42,529 nt of DNA from a virus. Made by a program: the position numbers and the translations under genes. Below, one piece after another: positions 1 to 5,489 of this stretch (position 1 is the stretch's first letter; the number at the start of each line of letters is the position of its first letter). The stretch lies in IMG/VR virus record IMGVR_UViG_3300025872_000106, positions 1 to 42,529 of that record, one strand, 5' to 3'. Under the pieces are notes generated by a model. The model made no database searches. It worked only from the letters and a program-made list of their open reading frames with translations, and was not told the origin of the DNA.

Positions 1-257
1 TTTACGTACCTGTACATCATCACCTTCTTGATGCCGTACACCTTGGATGCGAACTCGTCCGCAGTGAACTTGCCGATGCCTTGCGTCTCACGCTCTGAGG
101 CTGACAGGGCAGAGTACCATTTCCACCCGTCACGGACAATGTGAGCGATTTCAATCGACTTGCGGAACATATCCACAGCCTTAGACTCGACCTGAGAGGT
201 CAACTTTTCGAACTTCTGCACGTTTAGTGCGCTGAACTTTACAAATGCATTTTTCAT
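1..257 (-). CDS. Partial leftward gene, unknown function
   Basis: An open frame starts with ATG at 257 (reverse strand) and runs off the left end of the window without a stop, giving 85 codons. It begins MKNAFVKFSALNVQKFEK and continues with a mixed helical sequence (VESKAVDMFRKSIEIAHIV, then RDGWKWYSAL). Codon use resembles the other genes. I do not recognise a family. It is the only gene left of a roughly 1 kb gene-free stretch and is transcribed away from the virion genes, so it probably belongs to a leftward early or replication operon. No TAnnTTTG element is visible upstream of its start. The start choice rests on the absence of a better upstream ATG and the AT-rich sequence before it. 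Confidence 0.7.
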   Translation of the reverse strand, partial: MKNAFVKFSALNVQKFEKLTSQVESKAVDMFRKSIEIAHIVRDGWKWYSALSASERETQGIGKFTADEFASKVYGIKKVMMYRYV

Positions 258-340
258 TGTGTTGTTGTCGGTGTTTATAGTGCTGACTCCGCACTTCTTT
301 GGGTTTAAAGTTTACTTGAGTGAACCGAACTATTCGGTGA

Positions 341-436
341 GGATAGAGACGGACTCGAACCGCCACCCCGTGAACTTCACAGCTCTCACGGAGCTCTGAG
401 AGCTTCACCGCTCTCAGATGCGCCTTGCTTCCATCC
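341..436 (-). ncRNA. tRNA-like cloverleaf, not a canonical tRNA
   Basis: Read on the minus strand, GGATGGA (436-430) can pair with TCTATCC (347-341) as a 7-bp acceptor-like stem with one G-T pair. Inside it sit a T-arm-like hairpin with the loop TTCGAGT (364-348), a 6-bp stem CCGTGA/TCACGG (391-368) and an 8-bp stem CTGAGAGC/GCTCTCAG with a 6-nt loop (417-396). The GTTCGAGTCC box is typical of tRNAs. Against a working tRNA: no normal D arm, no clear 7-nt anticodon loop with U33, a length near 96 nt and no encoded CCA. It may be a decayed tRNA, an unusual class II tRNA or a tRNA mimic. Confidence 0.35.
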
Positions 437-633
437 TTTTTGCCGTCTGCCGTACCGACAACACGCCCCGAAGGTGAACGCAACCGCTAATGAATGCCCA
501 TACCACACCCGCACCACACCCTCATGCTTCACAGCATTAGTGATATGTTAGCGATATCGGACTTAGCCCACACGGGAGCGAACGTATTGTCAGTATGTCA
601 AAGAACTTGTCCCTCTTACGGGCGGTGAGACCT

Positions 634-675
634 AAAGGTTACACACTATCGAAAAATAGGGGAGGCCACCTATGG
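634..675. repeat. Composite leader repeat, copy 1 (42 bp)
   Basis: This unit starts AAAGGTTACA and ends TAGGGGAGGCCACCTATGG. The same two blocks recur at 944-985 with identical internal spacing. The copy sits in the loop enclosed by the inverted pair 621-628/687-694, so it may form part of a folded RNA or a protein-binding site. The end of the unit looks like a ribosome site followed by ATG, but the frame from that ATG (672) is only 40 codons and does not resemble a protein. Confidence 0.55.
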
Positions 676-894
676 TTACCCTCCAATCACCGCCATCCTT
701 TCAATCAGTAGTGCTTCCGTTGAAACACACCCTTTACACGACACCAACCGACCAAAGGTTGCACCCGTCAGAAAATAATTTTGTAAGTGATTGAATGTCA
801 GTGCGATAAATTGCAATTTAATCGGTCACCGCTTTGAATTGATGCGGAATGGAGGAGGGATTGAACCACCCGTGCCCCCGTGCCCCATAAGGAA

Positions 895-1190
895 ACAGGC
901 GCGTGCGTGACGTGCGTGCGCGCGCGAACGTAGCGAGGGAACGAAAGGTTGCAGTCGGGAGCAAATTAGTGGAGGACACCTATGGATCTGTAATTCATAG
1001 TGGAGGACACCTACTCGGGTCGGCAAAGGAGACGCGGGCGCGGGCGTGCGCGGAAGCGGGAGACGGGCGTGCGTGACGCGCGGGCGCGGGCACGCGGGCA
1101 CGCGGGCGAACGGGAACGGGCGCGGGCGCGGGCAGGCGCGGGCGAAACCCCAAAAACGCGCGGGCGCGGGCGCACACGCGACCCCCACCC
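895..1190. repeat. GC-rich low-complexity tract
   Basis: The stretch is built from short degenerate units such as CGGGCG, GCGCGGG and GTGCGTGCG. By hand count 1021-1140 has 100 G or C out of 120, far above the surrounding genes. The purine-rich strand is G-rich, so strong secondary structure is expected. Several frames are open on both strands simply because stop codons are A/T-rich; the predicted products are Arg/Pro/Ala-rich and are not proteins. It lies just upstream of the first rightward gene. Confidence 0.7.
944..1013. repeat. Composite leader repeat, copy 2 plus half copy
   Basis: Copy 2 (944-985) starts AAAGGTTGCA and ends TAGTGGAGGACACCTATGG, matching copy 1 in both end blocks at the same 23-nt offset. 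A further exact copy of TAGTGGAGGACACCTA lies at 998-1013, 31 nt after the one at 967-982. A third AAAGGTTGCA block without the second half lies at 754-763. The ATG in copy 2 is followed two codons later by TAA, so these are not gene starts. Confidence 0.55.
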
Positions 1191-1283
1191 GCCAAAAAAA
1201 ATCGCGTTTTCGGTCGGGGGGGTGGCAATCGTAAAATGGGGGTATAGCCCAAATACTACTAGCATCTGATACCAATAATTACT

Positions 1284-1291
1284 TATATTTG
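1284..1291 (+). promoter_or_regulatory. Putative Bacteroidota -7 element (TATATTTG)
   Basis: A perfect TAnnTTTG lies 23 nt before the ATG of the first rightward gene. The same motif at a similar distance precedes seven other starts in the window, including one on the minus strand. No good -33 TTTG is seen at the usual spacing. Confidence 0.5.
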
Positions 1292-1314
1292 CTTAGACCA
1301 TAAAACATTAAGCC

Positions 1315-1563
1315 ATGGCAAGACCAAACAGATATGACAAGGCCTATCAGCAGAAGGGATCCGCTCCGGGTCTTACTGTGAAGGACGGGATGTTGATCAA
1401 CAACATGCCTAACGAAAAGAACGGAATCCAAAAGATGGCGGCTATGAACAAGGCTAGTAAGCGTGCAGAAAAGACATCTATGATGGCTGACGCTACATAT
1501 CTTGGTTACAGCCGTGCTGAGAGCATGGAGGACATGAACGGCATGGAGGGTTGTTGCGAATGA
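1315..1563 (+). CDS. Small hypothetical protein (82 aa)
   Basis: This is the first rightward gene. The product begins MARPNRYDKAYQQKGSAPG, is polar and Met-rich (several Met in the last 40 residues, e.g. SMEDMNGMEG) and ends in CCE. No membrane helix or known domain is visible. It has a TATATTTG promoter element 23 nt upstream, and its stop overlaps the next start (ATGA at 1560-1563), so it is probably co-expressed with the putative holin. Its function is not recognisable; a short polar protein beside a holin could be a lysis or virion accessory, but that is only a guess from context. Confidence 0.7.
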   Translation: MARPNRYDKAYQQKGSAPGLTVKDGMLINNMPNEKNGIQKMAAMNKASKRAEKTSMMADATYLGYSRAESMEDMNGMEGCCE

Positions 1564-1763
1564 GTATCTTTACCAAACTAAAAACAAAAGCAGAAAACAT
1601 GAGCAGAGACATCGTACTCGGACTGCTGCGCCACTCACTCACCTTCATTGGTGGTGTACTTGTCACGCGCGGCATTGCAGATGAATCACAGGTTGCCGAC
1701 CTTATCGGTGGCTTGATCACCATGGTTGGAGCCATTTGGTCCATCATGGCCAAGAAGAAATAG
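1560..1763 (+). CDS. Putative phage holin, two membrane helices
   Basis: A 67-aa protein starting MSIFTKLKTKAENM; an in-frame upstream ATG at 1551 would add three residues inside the preceding gene and is less likely. Two hydrophobic segments are separated by a short polar turn: about residues 21-42 (HSLTFIGGVLVTRG) and 48-64 (IGGLITMVGAIWS), with a basic AKKK tail. The pattern GG-x-LV-x-x-G ... G-x-x-WS-x-x-x-K is typical of small phage holin-like proteins, which form lesions in the inner membrane so that an endolysin can reach the wall. The endolysin here is about 8.5 kb away (10346). A terminator follows directly. Holin function is inferred from topology and motif. Confidence 0.65.
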   Translation: MSIFTKLKTKAENMSRDIVLGLLRHSLTFIGGVLVTRGIADESQVADLIGGLITMVGAIWSIMAKKK

Positions 1764-1790
1764 TTTTGTTCGTTTTGATTTGAGGTTCGG

Positions 1791-1817
1791 AGGGAGGCTT
1801 AGGCCTCCTTTCGTTTT
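1791..1817 (+). terminator. Rho-independent terminator
   Basis: GGAGGC (1793-1798), loop TTAG, GCCTCC (1803-1808), with two further flanking pairs, followed by the T-rich tail TTTCGTTTT. It closes the 1315-1763 gene pair. Confidence 0.8.
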
Positions 1818-1826
1818 ATATGCCCA

Positions 1827-2005
1827 TGTCGATTTTTTCCTCTTGTGTCGATTTTCGACATTCTTGTGTCGATTTTATGTCACTTAGTTTGTTGATTATC
1901 AGCTCCATGTCGATTATGTCGATTTTTCTTTTACTTTTTAATAAAAAAAAATAATAATATATATATAGTATATATATATTAGATAGGGAGGTACTAAAAT
2001 CGACA
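1827..2005. repeat. Iteron-like TGTCGATTTT repeats
   Basis: Direct copies of TGTCGATTTT occur at 1827-1836, 1846-1855, 1867-1876 and 1917-1926, with a variant (TGTCGATTA) at 1908-1916 and an inverted copy AAAATCGACA at 1996-2005. The second copy is extended into a perfect palindrome TGTCGA-TTT-TCGACA (1846-1860). They flank an A/T tract (1931-1984). Clustered direct repeats beside an A/T-rich stretch are the arrangement of iteron origins, but also of multi-site operators. The next downstream genes are a tiny membrane protein and groEL. Confidence 0.7.
1931..1984. other. A/T tract, possible DNA-unwinding element
   Basis: Only two of these 54 bases are G or C. The tract contains a run of nine A and long alternating TA, which melts easily. 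It lies between the direct TGTCGATTTT copies and the inverted copy. Together they resemble an origin, or a strongly bendable promoter upstream region. Confidence 0.5.
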
Positions 2006-2017
2006 TAGTTCGAAAAA

Positions 2018-2116
2018 ATGAAAAAAACAAAGCTTTCTGATGACGATTTTACGGCCATAGTTCTTTTGGCTTTTATTGCGTCCGTTTCATTCTTGGTTTA
2101 TATCTTTGCGCTATAA
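2018..2116 (+). CDS. Tiny single-pass membrane protein (32 aa)
   Basis: ATG at 2018 opens a 32-codon frame ending in TAA at 2114-2116. The product starts MKKTKLSDDDFTAIVLLAF and then forms one hydrophobic helix (VLLAFIASVSFLVYIFAL) reaching the C-terminus. A short charged N-terminus followed by one helix suits a small inner-membrane peptide, for example a lysis regulator or superinfection factor, but no function can be assigned. It follows the TGTCGATTTT cluster immediately, and the groEL promoter element lies within its last codons. It could be fortuitous, although the basic start and clean membrane segment argue for a real gene. Confidence 0.5.
   Translation: MKKTKLSDDDFTAIVLLAFIASVSFLVYIFAL
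2101..2108 (+). promoter_or_regulatory. Putative -7 element for groEL (TATCTTTG)
   Basis: A perfect TAnnTTTG lies 20 nt before the groEL ATG. A TTG at 2076-2078 is 22 nt upstream of it and could serve as -33. It overlaps the end of the small membrane gene. Confidence 0.45.
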
Positions 2117-2128
2117 ATCTAAAATCAA

Positions 2129-3754
2129 ATGTTCGACTCAGTAGGATACAACCCCAAGGACTTGGTCTTTGGTGAGAATGGGCGTAAGAAGCTCATCAGT
2201 GGAATCAGCAAGATGGCTCGCGCCGTCAAGAGCACGTTAGGACCCGGAGGAAACACGGTGCTGATTGAATCAGCCACGCATGCGGGTGGTATAACCGTAA
2301 CCAAGGACGGGGTGACCGTGGCAAAGGCCATTGACCTGATGGACCCCTGCGAGAACCTTGCGGTTCGGATGATGAAGGAGGCGGCGGACCGCACGGCGAC
2401 AAGCGCAGGTGACGGGACCACCACGGCCATTGTCCTGACCGAGGCCTTGGTGATGGGTGGACAGGAGCATATCAAGGACCACCACAACCGTACAGAGGTT
2501 TTAAGGCAGATGGTGGACATCAGTGGGAAGGTGGTGGAGAAGGTCAAGAAGAGGAGCAAGAAGCTCTCCAAGGGCATGCTATTGGATGTGGCGACCATTT
2601 CCTCCAACAACGACAAGGACACAGGTAAGATCATTGCCGACGTATACAAGAAGGTGGGCAAGAACGGCATCGTGACGGTTGAGAGGTCTCAGACCACGGA
2701 CACCTACTACGAGACCACCATGGGCTTCAAGGTGGACAAGGGGATGAGCTCTCCATTGTTTGTCAACAACCAAAAGCGTGACGAGTGCATATTCGACGAC
2801 GTGATGGTGTTGGTTGCCGACATGGAGATATCCAACATCCTTCAGATCGAGAGCATCCTTAAGCCCATCATATCGGAGGGTAAGAAGCTGCTCATCATCG
2901 CCCCGTGCTCTGCTAATGTGGTGAACACGCTAGCCGCCAACGTCGTCAAGGGTAACCTGAAGGTATGCGTTGTGCCTCCGCCGAACTTCGGATACAAGCA
3001 ACACGAGCTGATGAAGGACTTGGCCGTAAGCGTGGGTGCCAACTACTTCAGCGACAAGACAGGAGACGACCTGAGCCTTATCAACTACGGCGACTTGGGC
3101 CACGCATCAAAGGTCATCGTAAGCATGGACAGCGCCATCATCATACGCTCTAGCATGCGAGCAGAGCAGAAGAAGATTGACGAGCGGGTGTCCCAACTGT
3201 GGGAGGCTCACGCCTCCTCGACCAAGAAGCCTGAGCGCGACTTTTTGCTTGAGCGCATTGCATCCCTAACGGGTGGTATCGGGGTCATCTATGTGGGTGG
3301 CAACACCGACCTAGAGCAGAAGGAGCTGTACGACCGGGTCGACGACGCGGTATGCGCCGTACGATCGGCCTTGGAGGAGGGCGTAGTGGCAGGCGCAGGC
3401 AAGGCCCTGTATGAGGTCAACGTGCTAGACCTAGTACCGGAGGCGGAGAGTGAGGAACAGATGGCAGCCATGCAAATACTTCAGCATGCCATTGAGGCTC
3501 CACTTACGCAGATATTGGCTAACTCAGGCATGTGCCTGACAAACGTATACAACGGCTCTGAGCCGCTTGGGTATGGGTATAACGTCAAGACGGGTCAGAA
3601 GGGCGACCTCATGGAGATGGGTGTCATTGACCCGTTCAAGGTGACACGCTCGGCCTTAGAGAACGCCGTGAGTGTGGCCGTGACGATTTTGAGCACCAAC
3701 GCCATTGTGACGATGGCAAGAAGTTACGAGGCGACCAATGGCAAGCCTGTTTGA
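2129..3754 (+). CDS. groEL: Phage-encoded chaperonin GroEL (Hsp60)
   Basis: A 541-aa group I chaperonin, close to the usual length of about 545. Diagnostic segments are in order: STLGPGGNTVLI (35-46, nucleotide-binding loop), TKDGVTVAK (58-66), AGDGTTTA (93-100, ATP hydrolysis), LLERIASLTGGIGVIYVGG and RVDDAVCAVRSALEEGVV, where D406 corresponds to the catalytic Asp398 of E. coli GroEL. The apical region is divergent, and the C-terminus ends TNGKPV with no Gly-Met tail, as often seen in phage chaperonins. Such proteins form ATP-driven rings that encapsulate folding clients. It overlaps the next gene by 17 nt, and groES follows closely, so a phage folding machine is likely. A TATCTTTG element lies upstream. 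Confidence 0.96.
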   Translation: MFDSVGYNPKDLVFGENGRKKLISGISKMARAVKSTLGPGGNTVLIESATHAGGITVTKDGVTVAKAIDLMDPCENLAVRMMKEAADRTATSAGDGTTTAIVLTEALVMGGQEHIKDHHNRTEVLRQMVDISGKVVEKVKKRSKKLSKGMLLDVATISSNNDKDTGKIIADVYKKVGKNGIVTVERSQTTDTYYETTMGFKVDKGMSSPLFVNNQKRDECIFDDVMVLVADMEISNILQIESILKPIISEGKKLLIIAPCSANVVNTLAANVVKGNLKVCVVPPPNFGYKQHELMKDLAVSVGANYFSDKTGDDLSLINYGDLGHASKVIVSMDSAIIIRSSMRAEQKKIDERVSQLWEAHASSTKKPERDFLLERIASLTGGIGVIYVGGNTDLEQKELYDRVDDAVCAVRSALEEGVVAGAGKALYEVNVLDLVPEAESEEQMAAMQILQHAIEAPLTQILANSGMCLTNVYNGSEPLGYGYNVKTGQKGDLMEMGVIDPFKVTRSALENAVSVAVTILSTNAIVTMARSYEATNGKPV

Positions 3755-3989
3755 TAGGATACTTGACGCGTACCCTGACCAATGGTTCCTCAGGGCCAAC
3801 GGCTTTGACGAGGCCATCGTCGGGGTCGACGAGACGGGCATGAGGCTTGTGTACTCAGCCAACATCTGTATCGACATACTGATGGATCAGGGGCTAGAGG
3901 AGATGCAGGCGGTGGCATACTTTGAGCAGTACATGTTAAACGCTGAGACGGGTCCTGACGCGCCCGTGTTCATCCAAACCGACTTTTAA
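3738..3989 (+). CDS. Small conserved phage protein between groEL and groES
   Basis: An 83-aa protein starting MASLFDRILDAYPDQW, overlapping the end of groEL by 17 nt and ending 1 nt before groES. Its pattern (FDEAIVGVDETGMRLVYS, ICIDIL, a helix with EEMQAVAYFEQYML, then GPDAPVF) matches a type of small acidic protein I know from many tailed phages, without known function. No catalytic motif is visible. Its place inside the chaperonin operon could mean a folding-related role, but these proteins also occur in phages without GroEL, so co-transcription may be the only link. Confidence 0.75.
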   Translation: MASLFDRILDAYPDQWFLRANGFDEAIVGVDETGMRLVYSANICIDILMDQGLEEMQAVAYFEQYMLNAETGPDAPVFIQTDF

Positions 3990-3990
3990 T

Positions 3991-4248
3991 ATGAAGGCAA
4001 TAGGCAAATACATTGTAATCAAGCCCATCGACGAGGAGGTGAAGACTGACTCAGGGCTTATACTTTCGGGAAAAGACGTTGACGAGTTCCGTTACCGCAG
4101 GGGTCGTGTCATCACCCCCGGCCTTGACGTGGTGGGTATAAACACCGGAGACGAGATATACTACGACAAGGTGCAGAGCTTCACCATGATCATTGGGGAG
4201 GAGCAGTGTACGGTGATACAGGAGCGGGACGTCGTTGTCGTCGTATAG
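3991..4248 (+). CDS. groES: Co-chaperonin GroES (Hsp10)
   Basis: An 85-aa GroES-like barrel. It shows the N-terminal strand KYIVIKPIDEE, a mobile-loop-like VKTDSGLILSG that aligns with the GroEL-binding loop TKSAGGIVLTG of E. coli GroES, then RGRVITPGLDVVGINTGDEI (the G-E/R-V-x-x-x-G ... V-G-D-x-V pattern) and the closing strand CTVIQERDVVVVV. The length is slightly below the usual 95. It would cap the phage GroEL ring, or possibly host GroEL. Its last 59 nt overlap the end of the convergent regulator gene on the other strand. The start at 3991 directly follows the preceding stop. Confidence 0.9.
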   Translation: MKAIGKYIVIKPIDEEVKTDSGLILSGKDVDEFRYRRGRVITPGLDVVGINTGDEIYYDKVQSFTMIIGEEQCTVIQERDVVVVV

Positions 4249-4657
4249 ACTTGTTCATCTCCTTGATCATGTTCCGGTAGACCTTGTCCATGTAGGAGGC
4301 GTCGTGTCTGAACATGGGGTTACGACGTGCTGTCTCGGCTAGCTCCTCTCCGTTCAACTTATCGTACACGCAACGTACAGCCTTCTTGGCCTTGTCTGTG
4401 AGTTGGTACAGTGCGGCATGGTTGCCGACCTTTCTCCTGAAGAGTTCTATCCAACCGTCGCGCCTTAGGTTAGAGAACCGTTCGTAGTCCCAACCGATGA
4501 GGTTATTGAACTCATCGAACTTGTCTTTGCTGAAGTACCCTTCCGAGTAGAGGAACAGGACGAGCTCTAGGTGTGGTTGTGAGATCCCGTACTGCCTCTG
4601 CACGTAGTACCGGATAACCCTCCAATACTTCATGTAGTCACGGTCTTGTTTTTTCAT
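4190..4657 (-). CDS. Winged-helix (MarR-like) regulator, only fully contained leftward gene
   Basis: A 155-aa basic protein starting MKKQDRDYMKYWRVIRYY. Residues of about 25-95 read as a winged helix: a helix with QPHLELVLFLYSEGYFS, a second helix, a recognition-helix candidate with WDYERFSNLRRDGWIE, then a wing with VGNHAALYQLTDKAKKAV. This is the usual MarR/PadR-type order. A second helical part and a basic tail (NKSIRRQRRPAPVSP) follow. It is the only complete gene on the minus strand, suggesting a transcriptional switch protein. It has its own TAGCTTTG element (4680-4687), facing the promoter of 4700-5062. Its 3' end overlaps groES by 59 nt on the opposite strand. DNA binding is inferred. 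Confidence 0.75.
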   Translation of the reverse strand: MKKQDRDYMKYWRVIRYYVQRQYGISQPHLELVLFLYSEGYFSKDKFDEFNNLIGWDYERFSNLRRDGWIELFRRKVGNHAALYQLTDKAKKAVRCVYDKLNGEELAETARRNPMFRHDASYMDKVYRNMIKEMNKSIRRQRRPAPVSPYTAPPQ

Positions 4658-4669
4658 TGTTGATTTTAT

Positions 4670-4677
4670 TACATTTG
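4670..4677 (+). promoter_or_regulatory. Putative rightward -7 element (TACATTTG)
   Basis: TAnnTTTG lies 22 nt before the ATG at 4700, with TTG at 4646-4648 upstream (21-nt spacer) as a possible -33. It overlaps the start region of a leftward promoter (4680-4687). Confidence 0.55.
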
Positions 4678-4679
4678 TG

Positions 4680-4687
4680 CAAAGCTA
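4680..4687 (-). promoter_or_regulatory. Putative leftward -7 element (TAGCTTTG)
   Basis: On the minus strand TAGCTTTG lies 22 nt before the regulator ATG at 4657, the same spacing as for the rightward genes. The leftward start point would fall inside the rightward promoter, so the two probably exclude each other. Confidence 0.5.
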
Positions 4688-4699
4688 GGAAATAACGTC

Positions 4700-5062
4700 A
4701 TGCCAAGAGAAACAAGACAGGCTCGGAAGGAAGCTAGATTAGACAGGAAGGTAAACAAGGAGTTTGAAAAAACTTTTGGCTCTTCCGAAAAATCAAAGCC
4801 TTCTGCTACTAGCAAGGCCTCTGACAATAAAAAATCAGAGACGGTTTCAACCAAGATGGTTGGAAGCAATAAGGGCACCGCTGTGACCTCAGCCTTTGCC
4901 AAGATTGAGGAGGCTGCTAAGAAGAGACGTGAGGCTGCTGCTGAGGACAAGGCTCGTCGTCAGGAGCTCAGGGCTAAGAGGGACGCTAAGAGCGCCAAGG
5001 CAGGTTCTTGGGTTCAAGGCATCGTAGGGCTTCAGGGTTTTGCGGGTTCAAAGAAATCATAA
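4700..5062 (+). CDS. Lys/Ala-rich basic protein (120 aa), unknown
   Basis: The product starts MPRETRQARKEARLDRKVNK and is dominated by Lys, Arg, Ala, Ser and Glu. The N-terminal 35 residues and a middle section (about 75-100, KIEEAAKKRREAAAEDKARR) would be charged helices or a coiled coil, with a disordered Ser/Lys linker between (GSSEKSKPSATSKASDNKKS). The end is less charged (WVQGIVGLQGFAG). No domain is recognised. It opens a run of small basic proteins and has a promoter element 22 nt upstream. Such composition suits a nucleic-acid-binding or scaffold-like virion accessory; that is inference. Confidence 0.7.
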   Translation: MPRETRQARKEARLDRKVNKEFEKTFGSSEKSKPSATSKASDNKKSETVSTKMVGSNKGTAVTSAFAKIEEAAKKRREAAAEDKARRQELRAKRDAKSAKAGSWVQGIVGLQGFAGSKKS

Positions 5063-5089
5063 CTTTCTAACCATATAAAAACAACAACT

Positions 5090-5188
5090 ATGAAAAGCAA
5101 AAAAGCTACACCGAAACTCCCTAAGTCATCTGTCATGAACATGCCTAAGGGTAAGAAGATGGCTATGAAATCCAAGAAGGCCTGCTAA
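5090..5188 (+). CDS. Tiny basic peptide (32 aa)
   Basis: ATG at 5090 opens a 32-codon frame ending TAA at 5186-5188, sharing its final A with the next ATG (TAATG). About one third of the residues are Lys (MKSKKATPKLPKSS, then GKKMAMKSKKAC). The close coupling to the next gene and an A-rich leader (ATATAAAAACAACAACT) suggest it is translated. It belongs to the series of tiny basic proteins in 4.7-10.3 kb. Function unknown; DNA neutralisation is possible. Confidence 0.6.
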   Translation: MKSKKATPKLPKSSVMNMPKGKKMAMKSKKAC

Positions 5189-5478
5189 TGGCTAACAAGT
5201 CCAAGATGTCCTGCAACCGACCCGTCAGCTCTGACAGGCCGGGAAAGAAGATGATGGTCAAGGCCTGTGCTAACGGCAAGGAGAAGCTTATTCACTTTGG
5301 CGCTGAGGGCTATGGCCATAACTATTCTGCGGCTGCTCGCAAGAGCTTCCGTGCAAGGCATGGTTGCGACACGGCTACTGACAAGTTATCCGCTCGGTAT
5401 TGGGCCTGCAAGAAACTGTGGGCGGGTCCGGGCGGATCAACTAAGTCTAGCCCTAAGAACAGGAAAGGGAAGTATTAA
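5188..5478 (+). CDS. Small Cys/His basic phage protein (RHxC...RYWxC motif)
   Basis: A 96-aa basic protein. The core AARKSFRARHGCDTATDKLS followed by ARYWACKKLWAG is a pattern I recognise from small conserved proteins of diverse tailed phages, where a K/R-S-F-x-x-R-H-x-C box is followed by A-R-Y-W-x-C-x-x-W. The spaced Cys and His (with Cys near the N-terminus, SKMSCNRP and KACANGK) could bind zinc. The last 20 residues are Ser/Lys/Gly-rich. It is translationally coupled to the previous peptide. Family function is unknown to me; a virion or DNA-associated role is plausible from charge and context. Confidence 0.75.
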   Translation: MANKSKMSCNRPVSSDRPGKKMMVKACANGKEKLIHFGAEGYGHNYSAAARKSFRARHGCDTATDKLSARYWACKKLWAGPGGSTKSSPKNRKGKY

Positions 5479-5489
5479 AAACTATAAAT

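Larger units (their letters stand above)
258..1314. other. Divergent gene-free region with structured repeats
   Basis: This stretch of about 1 kb lies between a leftward gene and the rightward block and contains no convincing protein gene. It holds a tRNA-like element (341-436), a long-range inverted pair GGCGGTGA (621-628) / TCACCGCC (687-694), a duplicated composite repeat (634-675 and 944-985, with an extra half copy at 998-1013), a GC-rich low-complexity tract (about 895-1190) and a promoter element (1284-1291). Several overlapping frames at 826-1275 are open only because the tract is so GC-rich. The position suggests a control region for both transcription directions; that is inference. 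Confidence 0.6.

Noticed and set aside
181-483. A 100-codon leftward frame
   Set aside because: It overlaps the real leftward gene in another frame and runs through the tRNA-like element; no protein-like pattern.
590-606. AAGTTCTTTGACATA on the minus strand as a promoter
   Set aside because: It resembles a Bacteroidota -33/-35 region, but the only TAnnTTTG-like element is 12 nt away, too close for a normal spacer.
672-794. A 40-codon frame after a GGAGG-like site (ATG 672)
   Set aside because: The GGAGG-ATG block is part of a repeat that also occurs where the ATG is followed by a stop after two codons, and the product has no protein-like pattern.
840-880. A second T-arm-like sequence (GGTTCAATCC on the minus strand)
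   Set aside because: The 5-bp stem has a central mismatch and no matching 5' acceptor strand could be found within 100 nt; too weak for a tRNA call.
826-1275. Several overlapping open frames on both strands (up to 149 codons)
   Set aside because: They are open because the DNA is extremely GC-rich; products are Arg/Pro/Ala low-complexity with no domain, and four or more frames overlap the same bases.
1827-1926. CRISPR array
   Set aside because: The repeat is only about 10 bp and spacings are irregular (about 9-41 nt); no leader or cas genes.
1816-2058. An 80-codon leftward frame across the TGTCGATTTT cluster
   Set aside because: It reads through repeats and an A/T tract, giving an Ile/Tyr/Lys-rich low-complexity product; the non-coding repeat explanation is better.
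2125-2670. A 181-codon leftward frame opposite groEL
   Set aside because: It is the mirror of the strongly biased groEL codons; groEL motifs prove the other strand.
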